This document shows positions 17,441 to 25,251 of a stretch of 64,000 bases of DNA, piece by piece. The notes under the pieces were generated by a model that did no database searches, was not told the DNA's origin, and was given only the letters and a program-made list of their open reading frames with translations. This DNA is from Candidatus Amarobacillus elongatus (GTDB lineage Bacteria; Chloroflexota; Dehalococcoidia; Tepidiformales; Tepidiformaceae), in NCBI GenBank assembly GCA_016703545.1, contig JADJBX010000011.1, positions 1 to 64,000 of the forward strand. The letters run 5' to 3'. A program made the position numbers and the translations under genes. Every line of letters begins with the position of its first letter. Within the stretch, counting starts at the first letter, position 1.

Positions 17441-18981
17441 CTACCGCGCTGCCGCCGCCAGCTCCTCCCCGATCCGGGCCAGGAGCGCGTCGAGGGCGAA
17501 CGGCTTCGGCAGGATCGCGCCGACACCCGCCCGCGTCAGCCGCTCCATCGCCATCTCCGGCACGTACCCGGACATCAGCACCACCGGCATCTCGGGCCAG
17601 CCCTCGCGGATGCGCTGCGCCAGCCACACCCCGTCCTCGCCCGGCATGCGCACGTCCGAAAGCACCAGGTCGCAGCGGTCCAGCGTCGGCAGCAGCGCGA
17701 GCGCGGGCTCGGCCCCGGCCGCTTCGAACACGCGGAACCCGCGCCCCCGCAGCGCCCGGCCGATCGCCGCGCGCACCACGCGGTCGTCCTCGACCAGCAG
17801 GATCACCCGTTCGGCGGGCGGGAGGGCGTCGGCACGGGGCGGCTCCGGCGTCGCGTCCTCCGCCTTCGCCACCACCACACGCGGGAAGAGAATCGTGAAC
17901 TCGGTGCCCACGCCCAGCGCCGATTCGAACGTGATCAGCCCATGCGCGTCCCGCACGATGCCGTGGCAGGCGGCGAGGCCCAGCCCCGTGCCCACGTGCA
18001 GCGACTTCGTCGTGAAGAACGGCTCGTAGATCTTCTCCGCGATGCGCGGGTCGATGCCGCAACCCGTGTCGCGCACCCGGATGCGCACGTAGTCCGCCGC
18101 CAGCTCCGTGCGCGGGTCCTTCGCCACCACGTTGTCCACGCTCACGACCAGTTCGCCGCCGTCGGCCATCGCGTCGCGCGCGTTCACCATCATGTTGATC
18201 AGCAGCTGGTCGAGCTCGACCGGGTCGATGGACACCTTCCAGGCGTCCTCGGCGATGTCGGCCGTGAATCGAATCGAGTGCGGAAGCGTCGGGCCCAGCG
18301 TGGCCGTGATCGCCCGCACCGCCGGCCCCGCATCGATGACCACCGGCGTCGATGGCCGCCCCCGCGCGAACGCCAGCAGCTTTCCGATCAGCTCCCTGCT
18401 CTGGCGCGTGGTCGCGAGGATCTGCTCCAGGTCGTCGCGGCGCGGGTCCTGGTCCGAGAGCGAATCCCGCACCACGTTCGCGTACGTCATGATCGCGAAG
18501 AGCAGGTTGTTGAAGTCGTGAGCGACCCCGCCGGCGACGCGGCCCAGCGCTTCCATCTTGTGGGCGCGGCGAAGGTCCGCCTCCTGCGCGCGGATCTGAG
18601 TCACGTCCCGGAAGCTCGCGATGTGCGCCGGCTCCCCGTTCCATTCCACCGAGGCCACGCGAAGCTCCGCCGTGCGGATCCCCTCCCCGTGCAGGATCTC
18701 GACTTCCGACATGTGCCCGTCCTCGACGGAGAAGCCGATGAGTTCGCCCACGAGGTCCGATTCCGGGCGCCCGAACAGCTCGACGGCGTTGTCGTTCACA
18801 AGCAGCACTTCGCCCGCGCGCGAAACGAGCACGATCGCCTCGGGACCACGGAAAGGATCTGGCGGAGCCCCGCCGCGTCGATGCTGTTCGGCATCGCACC
18901 CCGCGGCGCCCGCAGCGCCGGGCGTGGCCGGTCGCCGCTCACCGTCGCGAGCGCACCCTGGGGCTGGAACGTGGTGGACAT
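17441..18981 (-). pseudogene. PAS - histidine kinase - receiver hybrid at the end of the kai cluster (one-base deletion)
   Basis: From ATG 18981 (GGGAGG seven bases upstream) the frame begins a PAS domain (GLRQILSVVP). Near 18840 one G is missing; restoring it continues EAIVLVSRAGEVLLVNDNAVELFG. Then follow HisKA with AGGVAHDFNNLL, an HATPase domain (NMMVNARDAM, DTGCGI, GTGLGLAACHGI) and a receiver ending the protein, with VEDD and the acceptor aspartate in VLSDVRMPGEDG. It lies 147 bases after kaiB2 on the same strand and is the natural candidate for clock output, comparable in role, not in sequence, to SasA/CikA. The cyanobacterial SasA KaiB-like sensor domain is absent. Confidence 0.85.
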
Positions 18982-19013
18982 CGCCGGACCTCCCCCCGGA
19001 GACGAACTCCTGG

Positions 19014-19032
19014 GTTGCAATCTAGTTGCAAT
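19014..19032. promoter_or_regulatory. Direct repeat GTTGCAAT x2, 11-bp phase, upstream of the hybrid kinase
   Basis: GTTGCAAT occurs at 19014-19021 and 19025-19032, a spacing of one helical turn, in an unusually AT-rich patch 33-51 bases before the kinase start. This looks like a binding site for a dimeric regulator. The regulator is unknown. Confidence 0.4.
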
Positions 19033-19128
19033 TATTGGCCGCCGTATCAGGGCAAACCCCGACGGACGCGCCCCGGAGGCCCTAAACCGTCCGTTCGTCG
19101 CACTGGATCTGGTCCGTCCGTCCCTCGT

Positions 19129-19473
19129 TTACCGTTCTGGAGGCCCCGATGGCTCCCCATCGGGAGCGGCGAAGTGCGCGTACACCTCCAGCGCGCCGAG
19201 CGCGCGTTCGAGGTCGCTGAGGTCGCCGATGATCTTGCGGGCGGGGAGGGGGAAGCGGCGCAGGAGCGTCGGCGTCGCGAGGATCTTGTCGCGCTCCGCC
19301 GCCTCCGGGTGCTCCAGCACGTCGATGACCTCCAGCTCGGCCATGCCCCGCAAATAGGTGCCGCAGATCGCCTGCGCGTTTTCGATCGCGCGCCGCGAAT
19401 CTGGCCCGCCTCCGCTGATGTAGAGGGTCAATCGATACCGAACAGGATTGCTGGCGCCGTTCTCGACCATCAC
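19129..19473 (-). CDS. kaiB2: KaiB-family protein, divergent second copy
   Basis: A 114-residue thioredoxin-like-fold protein. It keeps the KaiB landmarks RLTLYISG at the first strand, EVIDVLEHPEAAERDKILATPTLLRRFP in the middle and ARKIIGDLSD before the last helix. Compared with the first copy it has an N-terminal extension and a divergent tail (HFAAPDGEPSGPPER). In clock systems KaiB binds the KaiC CI ring after a fold switch; a second KaiB-like protein could compete or link to the downstream kinase. The gene lies 79 bases after kaiC on the same strand. Confidence 0.9.
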   Translation of the reverse strand: MMVENGASNPVRYRLTLYISGGGPDSRRAIENAQAICGTYLRGMAELEVIDVLEHPEAAERDKILATPTLLRRFPLPARKIIGDLSDLERALGALEVYAHFAAPDGEPSGPPER

Positions 19474-19552
19474 CGTCGTGCGCCTTCCCTCACCCCATCG
19501 ATCCGCCGGGATCGTACACCCGCCGCTCAGGCCAACGTCAACGAACCAACGG

Positions 19553-21058
19553 TCACTCCTCGTCGTCGATGCCGAACATGTCCCCGAGCCGCTGCCGTTC
19601 GCCGGCCATGGTGTACGAAAGCGCGCCCGAGATGATGCCGTGCACGCCCGTGAACGGCCCGAGGAGCCGCATGCCCGTCCCGTCGATGACGTACTCGCGG
19701 ATGTCCTTCTCGTGGAACGTGCCGCGCATCTTCAGCACCGTCAGGCCGCGCCGGATCTCCGCGTGCATCTCCACGTACCGCAGCAGAATGATCGTGTCCG
19801 TGATCGTCGAGATGTGCGTCTCCGTGATCGTCTCGCTCCCCATCAGGATCGGCGTCGTGTTCGTGAACAGCCCCGTCACTTCCAGGTGCTTGATGTGGCT
19901 CGTCAGCCCCAGCACGAACTCCCGGAACGACTTCACCGTCGAGACCCGCTCGAACGCGGACATGCTATCGACCGCCACCCGGCTCGGCCCGAACTCGCGG
20001 ATGTCCCGCCGCATCTGCAGCAGGTGATCCTCCAGGCCCATCACCTCCGGGTAGCGCGCGATGATCTTCAGCAGCCCCTCGCGCTCCGCCCGTTCGAAAT
20101 CGACACCCCACGAGGCCGCGTTGCGGCTCAGCTGCTCGCGGCTCTCCTCGGCGGCGAAGAGCAGCGCCTTCTGCCCCGCATCGATCGCGGCCTTCACGTA
20201 CTGCGTCACCATCAGCGTCTTACCCGTGCCCGTGGGGCCGCTGACGAGGATGATCGAATCGCGGTACATGCCCCCGCCGCACATCCGGTCGAGCTCCGGC
20301 ACCCCGGACGACACCCGCACCCCGGAGGACTTCTGCCCCAGCTCCGTCGCCGAAAGCGGGATGACGGTCAGCCCCTCCTCGGGCTCGATCGTGAACGCGT
20401 ACTCGCCCTTCTGGTGCGGCGCCCCCCGGAACTTCAGGATCTCGATCGTGCGCCGCCGCTTCTCCATCTCCAGCCGGTTGCGGAGGATGACGACGTTGTC
20501 GGCCACGAACTCCTCGACCCCGAAGCGGCCCAGCCGGCCATCCTCGTCCGTGCGCTCCATCGTCATGATCGTCGTCTGCTCGAGGCGGCGAAGGCCCGCG
20601 TTAATCCGATGCAGCTCCCGCCGTACCACGTTCGCATCCGAAAACTGCGGGAAGAGCGCGCCGATGGCGTCGAGAATCACGCGCCGCGCACCCACCCGCC
20701 GGACCGCGTTCTCGACCCGCGCCAGGAGCGCCGAGAGGTCGTACTGGCCGGATTCGATCATCATCTCGCCCGGCTCCGGCGAGGCATCGACGACCGCCAG
20801 CTTGCCCGCCGCCACCAGCGCCGGCAGGTCCCACCCGAACGACGCCACGTTCTCCATCAGGTCGTCTGGCCGCTCTTCGAACGTGACGAAAACGCCGGGC
20901 TCGCCGAACTGGCGCACGCCCTCGAGCAGGAACTGGAGGGCGAAGATCGTCTTCCCCGTCCCCGCCGTGCCCGTGACGAGCGTGCTCCGGCCGGCCGGGA
21001 GGCCGCCCATCGCGATTTGGTCGAATCCCGCCACAGCCGAGGGCGTCTTGGTAACCAT
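19553..21058 (-). CDS. kaiC: Circadian clock ATPase/autokinase KaiC
   Basis: The 501-residue protein has two RecA-like domains. CI has Walker A at 30-37 (GTAGTGKT) and the catalytic glutamates E61-E62; CII has Walker A at 274-281 (GPTGTGKT) and E304-E305. The CII phosphorylation-site motif ITETHISTITDT keeps residues equivalent to T426, S431 and T432 of Synechococcus KaiC (here T412, S417, T418), so it should be able to autophosphorylate. The C-terminal tail after IISG is shorter than in cyanobacteria, which may alter contact with a KaiA partner. GGAGAG precedes ATG 21058. It sits between two kaiB genes. Confidence 0.96.
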   Translation of the reverse strand: MVTKTPSAVAGFDQIAMGGLPAGRSTLVTGTAGTGKTIFALQFLLEGVRQFGEPGVFVTFEERPDDLMENVASFGWDLPALVAAGKLAVVDASPEPGEMMIESGQYDLSALLARVENAVRRVGARRVILDAIGALFPQFSDANVVRRELHRINAGLRRLEQTTIMTMERTDEDGRLGRFGVEEFVADNVVILRNRLEMEKRRRTIEILKFRGAPHQKGEYAFTIEPEEGLTVIPLSATELGQKSSGVRVSSGVPELDRMCGGGMYRDSIILVSGPTGTGKTLMVTQYVKAAIDAGQKALLFAAEESREQLSRNAASWGVDFERAEREGLLKIIARYPEVMGLEDHLLQMRRDIREFGPSRVAVDSMSAFERVSTVKSFREFVLGLTSHIKHLEVTGLFTNTTPILMGSETITETHISTITDTIILLRYVEMHAEIRRGLTVLKMRGTFHEKDIREYVIDGTGMRLLGPFTGVHGIISGALSYTMAGERQRLGDMFGIDDEE

Positions 21059-21102
21059 GAGTCTCTCCAGGTACGTCTGTGTGTGCGCGGCCGCCGGCCC
21101 GC

Positions 21103-21384
21103 CTAGTGCCCGCCCTGCAGCGGGATGAGATCGAGCCCGAGCAGCACCCGGTCCCGGTCGGAAAGGTCCCCGATGATCTTGCGAACGGGCTCCGGAAGCT
21201 GTTTCACGAGCGTCGGCGTCGCAAGGATCTTTTCGTCCTCGGCGAGCACCGGGTTTTCGAGCACGTCGATGATCTCCACGTCGAAGCGCTCATCCAGCTG
21301 CGTACGCACGATCTCGAACAGGTTGTCGATGGCCCGTTGCGAAGTCGGCGAAAGACCCGTGACATAGAGTCGAAGGCGGTACAT
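21103..21384 (-). CDS. kaiB: Circadian clock protein KaiB (canonical copy)
   Basis: The 93-residue protein is close to cyanobacterial KaiB in length and sequence: LRLYVTGLSPTSQRAIDNL, VEIIDVLENPVLAEDEKILATPTLVKQLPEPVRKIIGDLSDRDRVLLGLDL in consecutive pieces, matching the fold-switching region. It starts three bases after the stop of the receiver/KaiA-like gene, with GAGGAG inside that gene's end, so the two are translationally linked. kaiC follows 44 bases later. Confidence 0.96.
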   Translation of the reverse strand: MYRLRLYVTGLSPTSQRAIDNLFEIVRTQLDERFDVEIIDVLENPVLAEDEKILATPTLVKQLPEPVRKIIGDLSDRDRVLLGLDLIPLQGGH

Positions 21385-21387
21385 GGC

Positions 21388-22236
21388 TCAGATTCTCCTC
21401 GGGAACAGGCGGCGGTGACCCACGCGGTAGTAGTCCACGAGGATTCCCATCATTTCGAGCGCCAGGAGGCGGCTTTCGGCGGTAAACGCCTGTGACTGGT
21501 CGTGGCCGGACGTGGATACCACCCGATCCAGCGCCGCAATGTGGATGTCCACCAGGTCGCGCGGCCCGGCGTTGAGGTCCCCCAACTCCGTCACCAGCCG
21601 TTCCATCGCTTCCCGCGGTTTGCTTGAGGCCGCCGCGAGGTGCTCGATGTACCTCGCGGTGATCGCCGCGTACTCCCCCGTCAGGCTCGCGAACACCGTT
21701 GCGTCGCGCGCCTTGATCGCCCCCGAACGCGCCATCGCCGCCGTCACCACCGTGCCCTGCGTCTCCGTCGAAAGGCGCCGGTAGTTCTCCAGCATGTCCC
21801 GCAGCTCCGCTACTTCCTCGTCCCGGCGGCGCTTCACCGCGTACCCCAGCGCGCGCCGCAGCGGCAGCGGCCGGATCTCCGATTTGAACAGGCAGTCCTG
21901 CGCCCCCGCCGCGATGCACGCCGCCGCGAGCTCCTCGTCGTCCACCCCGCTCAGCACGATCACCGGCGTCCGCCCCGCCGCCTCCTTGATCCCGCGCAGC
22001 GTCGCCAGCCCCGTCGCGTCCGGCAGGCCGAGGTCCAGCAGCACCACGTCCACCTGCCGCGTCCGCAGCTCCGCGATCGATTCCCCCAGCCGCGTGCGAT
22101 GGACGATGTCGTAATCCGGGCCCGCCACCCCGTCGAGCAGCTCCTCGACCAGGTCCGCGTCCGCCGGGTTGTCCTCCACGAGGAGCAGCACGCGGCCCGC
22201 GTCTCGCGGCCCCGCCACCGATGTATTCGCCAGCAT
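21388..22236 (-). CDS. Receiver domain fused to a KaiA-like C-terminal domain
   Basis: A 282-residue protein. Residues 14-135 are a true receiver: acidic pair E21-D22, acceptor D68 in VVLLDLGLPD, S96 and K118. Residues about 180-282 form a helical domain that lines up with the KaiC-binding domain of KaiA: LVDIHIAALD (228-237) against VVEIHMELMD, and a last helix ending YYRVGHRRLFPR (269-280) against MYRRSIPR. Total length equals KaiA, whose N-terminus is a degenerate receiver. Its ATG overlaps the kinase stop (TGATG), and kaiB starts three bases downstream. I infer a KaiA-type activator controlled by phosphorylation, similar in plan to the KaiA3 chimera reported in cyanobacteria. Confidence 0.75.
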   Translation of the reverse strand: MLANTSVAGPRDAGRVLLLVEDNPADADLVEELLDGVAGPDYDIVHRTRLGESIAELRTRQVDVVLLDLGLPDATGLATLRGIKEAAGRTPVIVLSGVDDEELAAACIAAGAQDCLFKSEIRPLPLRRALGYAVKRRRDEEVAELRDMLENYRRLSTETQGTVVTAAMARSGAIKARDATVFASLTGEYAAITARYIEHLAAASSKPREAMERLVTELGDLNAGPRDLVDIHIAALDRVVSTSGHDQSQAFTAESRLLALEMMGILVDYYRVGHRRLFPRRI

Positions 22237-23396
22237 CAGCGCCCCTCCCGCGTGCTGTCTCCCGGCACGGAGAACGAGAACGACGTGTCCTCGCCCACCG
22301 CCGATTCGACCCACAGCCGCCCGCCGTGCCGCTCGACGATGCGCCGCGCGATGGCGAGCCCCAGCCCGCTGCCGTCGCCGCTGCCCCGCGGCTGCAGCCG
22401 CTGAAACATCTCGAACACCCGCTCCTGGTGCTCCATCGGAATGCCAATGCCGTTGTCGTGCACCGTGATGACCCACATCTCCCCGTCCCGGTGCGACGAA
22501 AGCGCGATGCGCCCGTCCGCCTCTGGCCGGAACTTGATGGCGTTGCCGACCAGGTTCTGCAGCACCTGCCCCAGCGCGCGCCCATCGCCGCGCACCACCG
22601 GAAGCTCCCCCACCGAGACCGTCACGCCCGCTTCGTGAATCGCCACCGTGAGATCGCGCGCGACGGCACGCGCGATCGCCGCGAGATCCACCGGCCCGGC
22701 GGGGAGCTCGGCGCTGCCCACGCGCGAATACAGCAGCAGGTCCCTCACCAGCCGCTGCATGCGCCGGGCGCCTTCGGCCGTGTGCGAAAGGTACCGCCGG
22801 CCACGGTCATCGAGCGCCGCCCCGTATCGCGCGGCCAGCAGGTCCGTGTAGCTGACGATGGTGCGAAGCGGCTCCTCGAGGTCGTGCGAGACGATCTCCG
22901 CGAAGTGCTGCAGCTCGGCGTTCGAGCGCTCCAGGTCCGCCTGCCGCGCCGCCGTTCCCGCATCGCCGCCGCGCGCCGCCGCCGCACTCATGCCGGCCGC
23001 CACGATGGGCATGGCCCACGCCAGCAGCGTGTCCAGCCCGTCGCCCGCCGCTCCCCCCGTGTCCTTCGCCGCTGCCGCCCGCCGCTCGGCGCTCGCCGTC
23101 GCCAGCCAGCCCGCGACCGGCACCCCCCGCTCCGCCAGCTCCTCCCCGAAGGCGAGCAGCGCCGTCGCCGTCGCGCGCCAGTCCCCGTTCTCCGCGGCCA
23201 GCCCGGCTGCGACCGCGACGAAGCGCGCGAACCGCGGCTCACCGCCGCCCGGCCACGCCAGCAGGAACTGCCGGATCCGCGGGAGGTCGTTCGCCGCGGG
23301 CTCCATCCACGGCTCCGCCGCGCCCCGAACGGCCTCGGCCGCGGGCATCACGAGACCGCCCCCGGCGGACATCCGGGCGTTCGCGCGCGAAGCCAT
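22236..23396 (-). CDS. Sensor histidine kinase heading the kai cluster
   Basis: About 386 residues. The N-terminal 165 residues are alanine-rich and helical with no recognised sensor domain and no convincing transmembrane pair. A phytochrome-like HisKA follows, with the acceptor histidine in EIVSHDLEEPLRTIVSYTDLL, then HATPase motifs NLVGNAIKF, DNGIGIP and GDGSGLGLAIARRI. The stop codon overlaps the start of the receiver/KaiA-like gene by one base, so that receiver is its likely partner. A TACGAT hexamer (23408-23413) precedes ATG 23396 by 11 bases; a GTG at 23438 is a less likely alternative start. Confidence 0.88.
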   Translation of the reverse strand: MASRANARMSAGGGLVMPAAEAVRGAAEPWMEPAANDLPRIRQFLLAWPGGGEPRFARFVAVAAGLAAENGDWRATATALLAFGEELAERGVPVAGWLATASAERRAAAAKDTGGAAGDGLDTLLAWAMPIVAAGMSAAAARGGDAGTAARQADLERSNAELQHFAEIVSHDLEEPLRTIVSYTDLLAARYGAALDDRGRRYLSHTAEGARRMQRLVRDLLLYSRVGSAELPAGPVDLAAIARAVARDLTVAIHEAGVTVSVGELPVVRGDGRALGQVLQNLVGNAIKFRPEADGRIALSSHRDGEMWVITVHDNGIGIPMEHQERVFEMFQRLQPRGSGDGSGLGLAIARRIVERHGGRLWVESAVGEDTSFSFSVPGDSTREGR

Positions 23397-23407
23397 CGGG
23401 ACCGGCA

Positions 23408-23413
23408 ATCGTA
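23408..23413 (-). promoter_or_regulatory. Putative -10 hexamer of the kai cluster
   Basis: TACGAT on the minus strand, 11 bases before the kinase ATG, would give a very short leader. No strong -35 is visible. The rest of the gap up to 23621 holds a 14-bp palindrome and no gene. Confidence 0.4.
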
Positions 23414-23506
23414 CCCATACGAGAGATTGCCGGGGCACTTACTTCGCACGCTTTCCATGGCGGCCAGTTCTACGCCGGAAAAAACGCGTGAATAACCGCC
23501 GTCCGG

Positions 23507-23520
23507 CCGCGATATCGCGG
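23507..23520. promoter_or_regulatory. 14-bp perfect palindrome CCGCGATATCGCGG upstream of the kai cluster
   Basis: The palindrome lies about 95 bases upstream of the putative kai -10 hexamer, between the kinase and the convergently placed end of the permease gene. Its size and symmetry fit a dimeric repressor or activator site; chance occurrence in GC-rich DNA is possible. Confidence 0.35.
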
Positions 23521-23621
23521 ACCCTTGGGCACGGCGCGGTCCCACCGTCCGCGTTCCGTCCCGGGTTCATGAAAGGACCGGAATATGCAACTCCCGCAGC
23601 ACCGGCGCCCCCTCCCGCGGC

Positions 23622-24418
23622 CTACCCCAGCCCCCACCGTTCCCGCACGCGCGCCTCGATCCAGCCGAACACCAGCCGGTCGATCGTCATCCCCAGGGCC
23701 ACGATCACGAGCATGATCGCGATCACCTGCGACACGTCGTTCAGGTCCCGCCCGAGGCTCAGCAGGTGCCCCAGGCTCATACTCACGAACAGCAGCTCCG
23801 CCGCCAGCAACGACCGCCACGCGAACGACCAGCCAGCTTCAGCCCCTGCACCATCGAGGGCAGCATCGCCGGCAGGACGATCAACCGCAGCCGTTGCCAC
23901 GGCCCGCCCCCAAACATGCTCGACGCCCGCAACAGCAGCGGCGGGATGTCGCGCACCCCCGCCCGCGCCGAGATCGCGATGGAACACACCGACCCCATGA
24001 GCACCACGAAGATGATCGCCGTCTCGTTCAGGCCGAACCACAGCACCGCCAGTGGGAACCACGTCACGCTGGGCAACGATTGCAGCCCGAGGACGAGGCT
24101 CCCCGCCGTCTCGTCGAACCACGGGAATGATCCCATCGCGACGCCCAGGACCAGCCCCACCACAATGGACGCCCCGAAGCCGATCGCCATCCGGCGCATG
24201 GTCGCCGTGAGCGCGTCCCCGAGGTACCCCTGTTCGGCGTTGTAGCGCAGCGCGTCCCACACCGCGCCCGGTCCCGGCAGCGTGTACGAAGGCCACACCT
24301 CCGCGTCGGCGATGAGCTTCCAGCCCAGCAACAGCGCCGCGTAGAACGCCCCCACGCGGACCGCTTTCAGCCCCGGGACGCCCCGCCGCGGCGCGACTGC
24401 CACGCGTGCCGCCGTCAC
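23622..24418 (-). pseudogene. ABC transporter permease, SsuC/TauC-like (one-base deletion)
   Basis: Two frames join into a 265-residue inner-membrane permease. The N-terminal frame gives the first helix and the conserved coupling stretch ending WQRLRLIVLPAMLPSMVQGLKLAG; near 23838 a one-base deletion shifts the frame, and the other frame continues WSFAWRSLLAAELLFVSMSLGHLL to the TAG at 23622. This matches nitrate/sulfonate/taurine-type permeases. The start overlaps the ATPase stop by four bases (ATGA). The gene is the last of the transporter operon. A sequencing error is likely because the rest is well conserved. Confidence 0.85.
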
Positions 24419-25251
24419 CGCCGCACCCCGGCCGCTGCCTCCGTCCGCAGCTCATCCCGGATGGCGGCCGCGTAATCGGCCACGCCGTGCGAATCGGGGT
24501 CACGCGGGTGCGGCAGCGTGATCTCGACCTCCCGCCGGATCCGTCCCGGCGAAGGCGACATCACCACCACGCGGTCCGCCAGCAGCACGGCCTCCCGCAC
24601 GTTGTGCGTCACGAAGATCACCGTCGTCCCCGTCCTCGCCCAGATCGCCTGCAACTCCTCTTGCAGCGTATCCCGCGTCTGGGCGTCGAGCGCCGCGAAC
24701 GGTTCGTCCATGAGCAGGATCCGCGGCGACAGCGCCAGGCTCCGCGCGATTTGCACCCGCTGCTTCATGCCCCCGCTCAACTCGTGCACGAATGCGTTCT
24801 CGAAGCGGGACAGCCCCACCAGCTCCAGGTACTCCCGCGCCCGTTCGCGCCGCTCCCGGGCTGGCACGCCCGCCAATCGCAGGCCGAACTCCGCGTTCGC
24901 GCGCACGTTCAGCCACGGGAACAGCGCCGCCTCCTGGAAGACCACGATGCGGTCCCGCCCCGGCCCCACGACCGGCTCCCCGTCCACGAGCATCTGCCCC
25001 GCCGAGGGCCGTTCGAACCCGGCGACGATGTTTAGCAACGTCGACTTCCCGCACCCCGAGGGGCCCACCACGCACACGAACTCCCCCTCGCGCACCGAGA
25101 GGCTGACGCCGTCGAGCGCGAGCGTGTCGTGCCGCCGGGTGGCGAAGCGCCGGGAGACGCCCCGCAGTTCGAGCACGGGCGGCCGCGCGGCGTCGCCACC
25201 GGCCCCGGGCGCTGGCGCCGGACGGGTGGGCGCGAACGGCGCCGCGCTCAC
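24415..25251 (-). CDS. ABC transporter ATPase, SsuB/TauB-like
   Basis: The 278-residue cytoplasmic ATPase has Walker A GPSGCGKST, the Q-loop VVFQEAALFPWLNV, the signature LSGGMKQRVQIARSL, Walker B ILLMDEPFAALD and the switch histidine in VIFVTHNVREA. It energises uptake of a sulfonate-, taurine- or nitrate-like anion. It overlaps the binding-protein gene (stop 25248) and the permease gene (start 24418) by four bases each, so the three are translated as a coupled operon. Confidence 0.93.
   Translation of the reverse strand: MSAAPFAPTRPAPAPGAGGDAARPPVLELRGVSRRFATRRHDTLALDGVSLSVREGEFVCVVGPSGCGKSTLLNIVAGFERPSAGQMLVDGEPVVGPGRDRIVVFQEAALFPWLNVRANAEFGLRLAGVPARERRERAREYLELVGLSRFENAFVHELSGGMKQRVQIARSLALSPRILLMDEPFAALDAQTRDTLQEELQAIWARTGTTVIFVTHNVREAVLLADRVVVMSPSPGRIRREVEITLPHPRDPDSHGVADYAAAIRDELRTEAAAGVRR

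Noticed and set aside
19129..19473. Thioredoxin rather than KaiB
   Set aside because: There is no CxxC motif, and the ILATPTL and IIGDLSD motifs are KaiB hallmarks.
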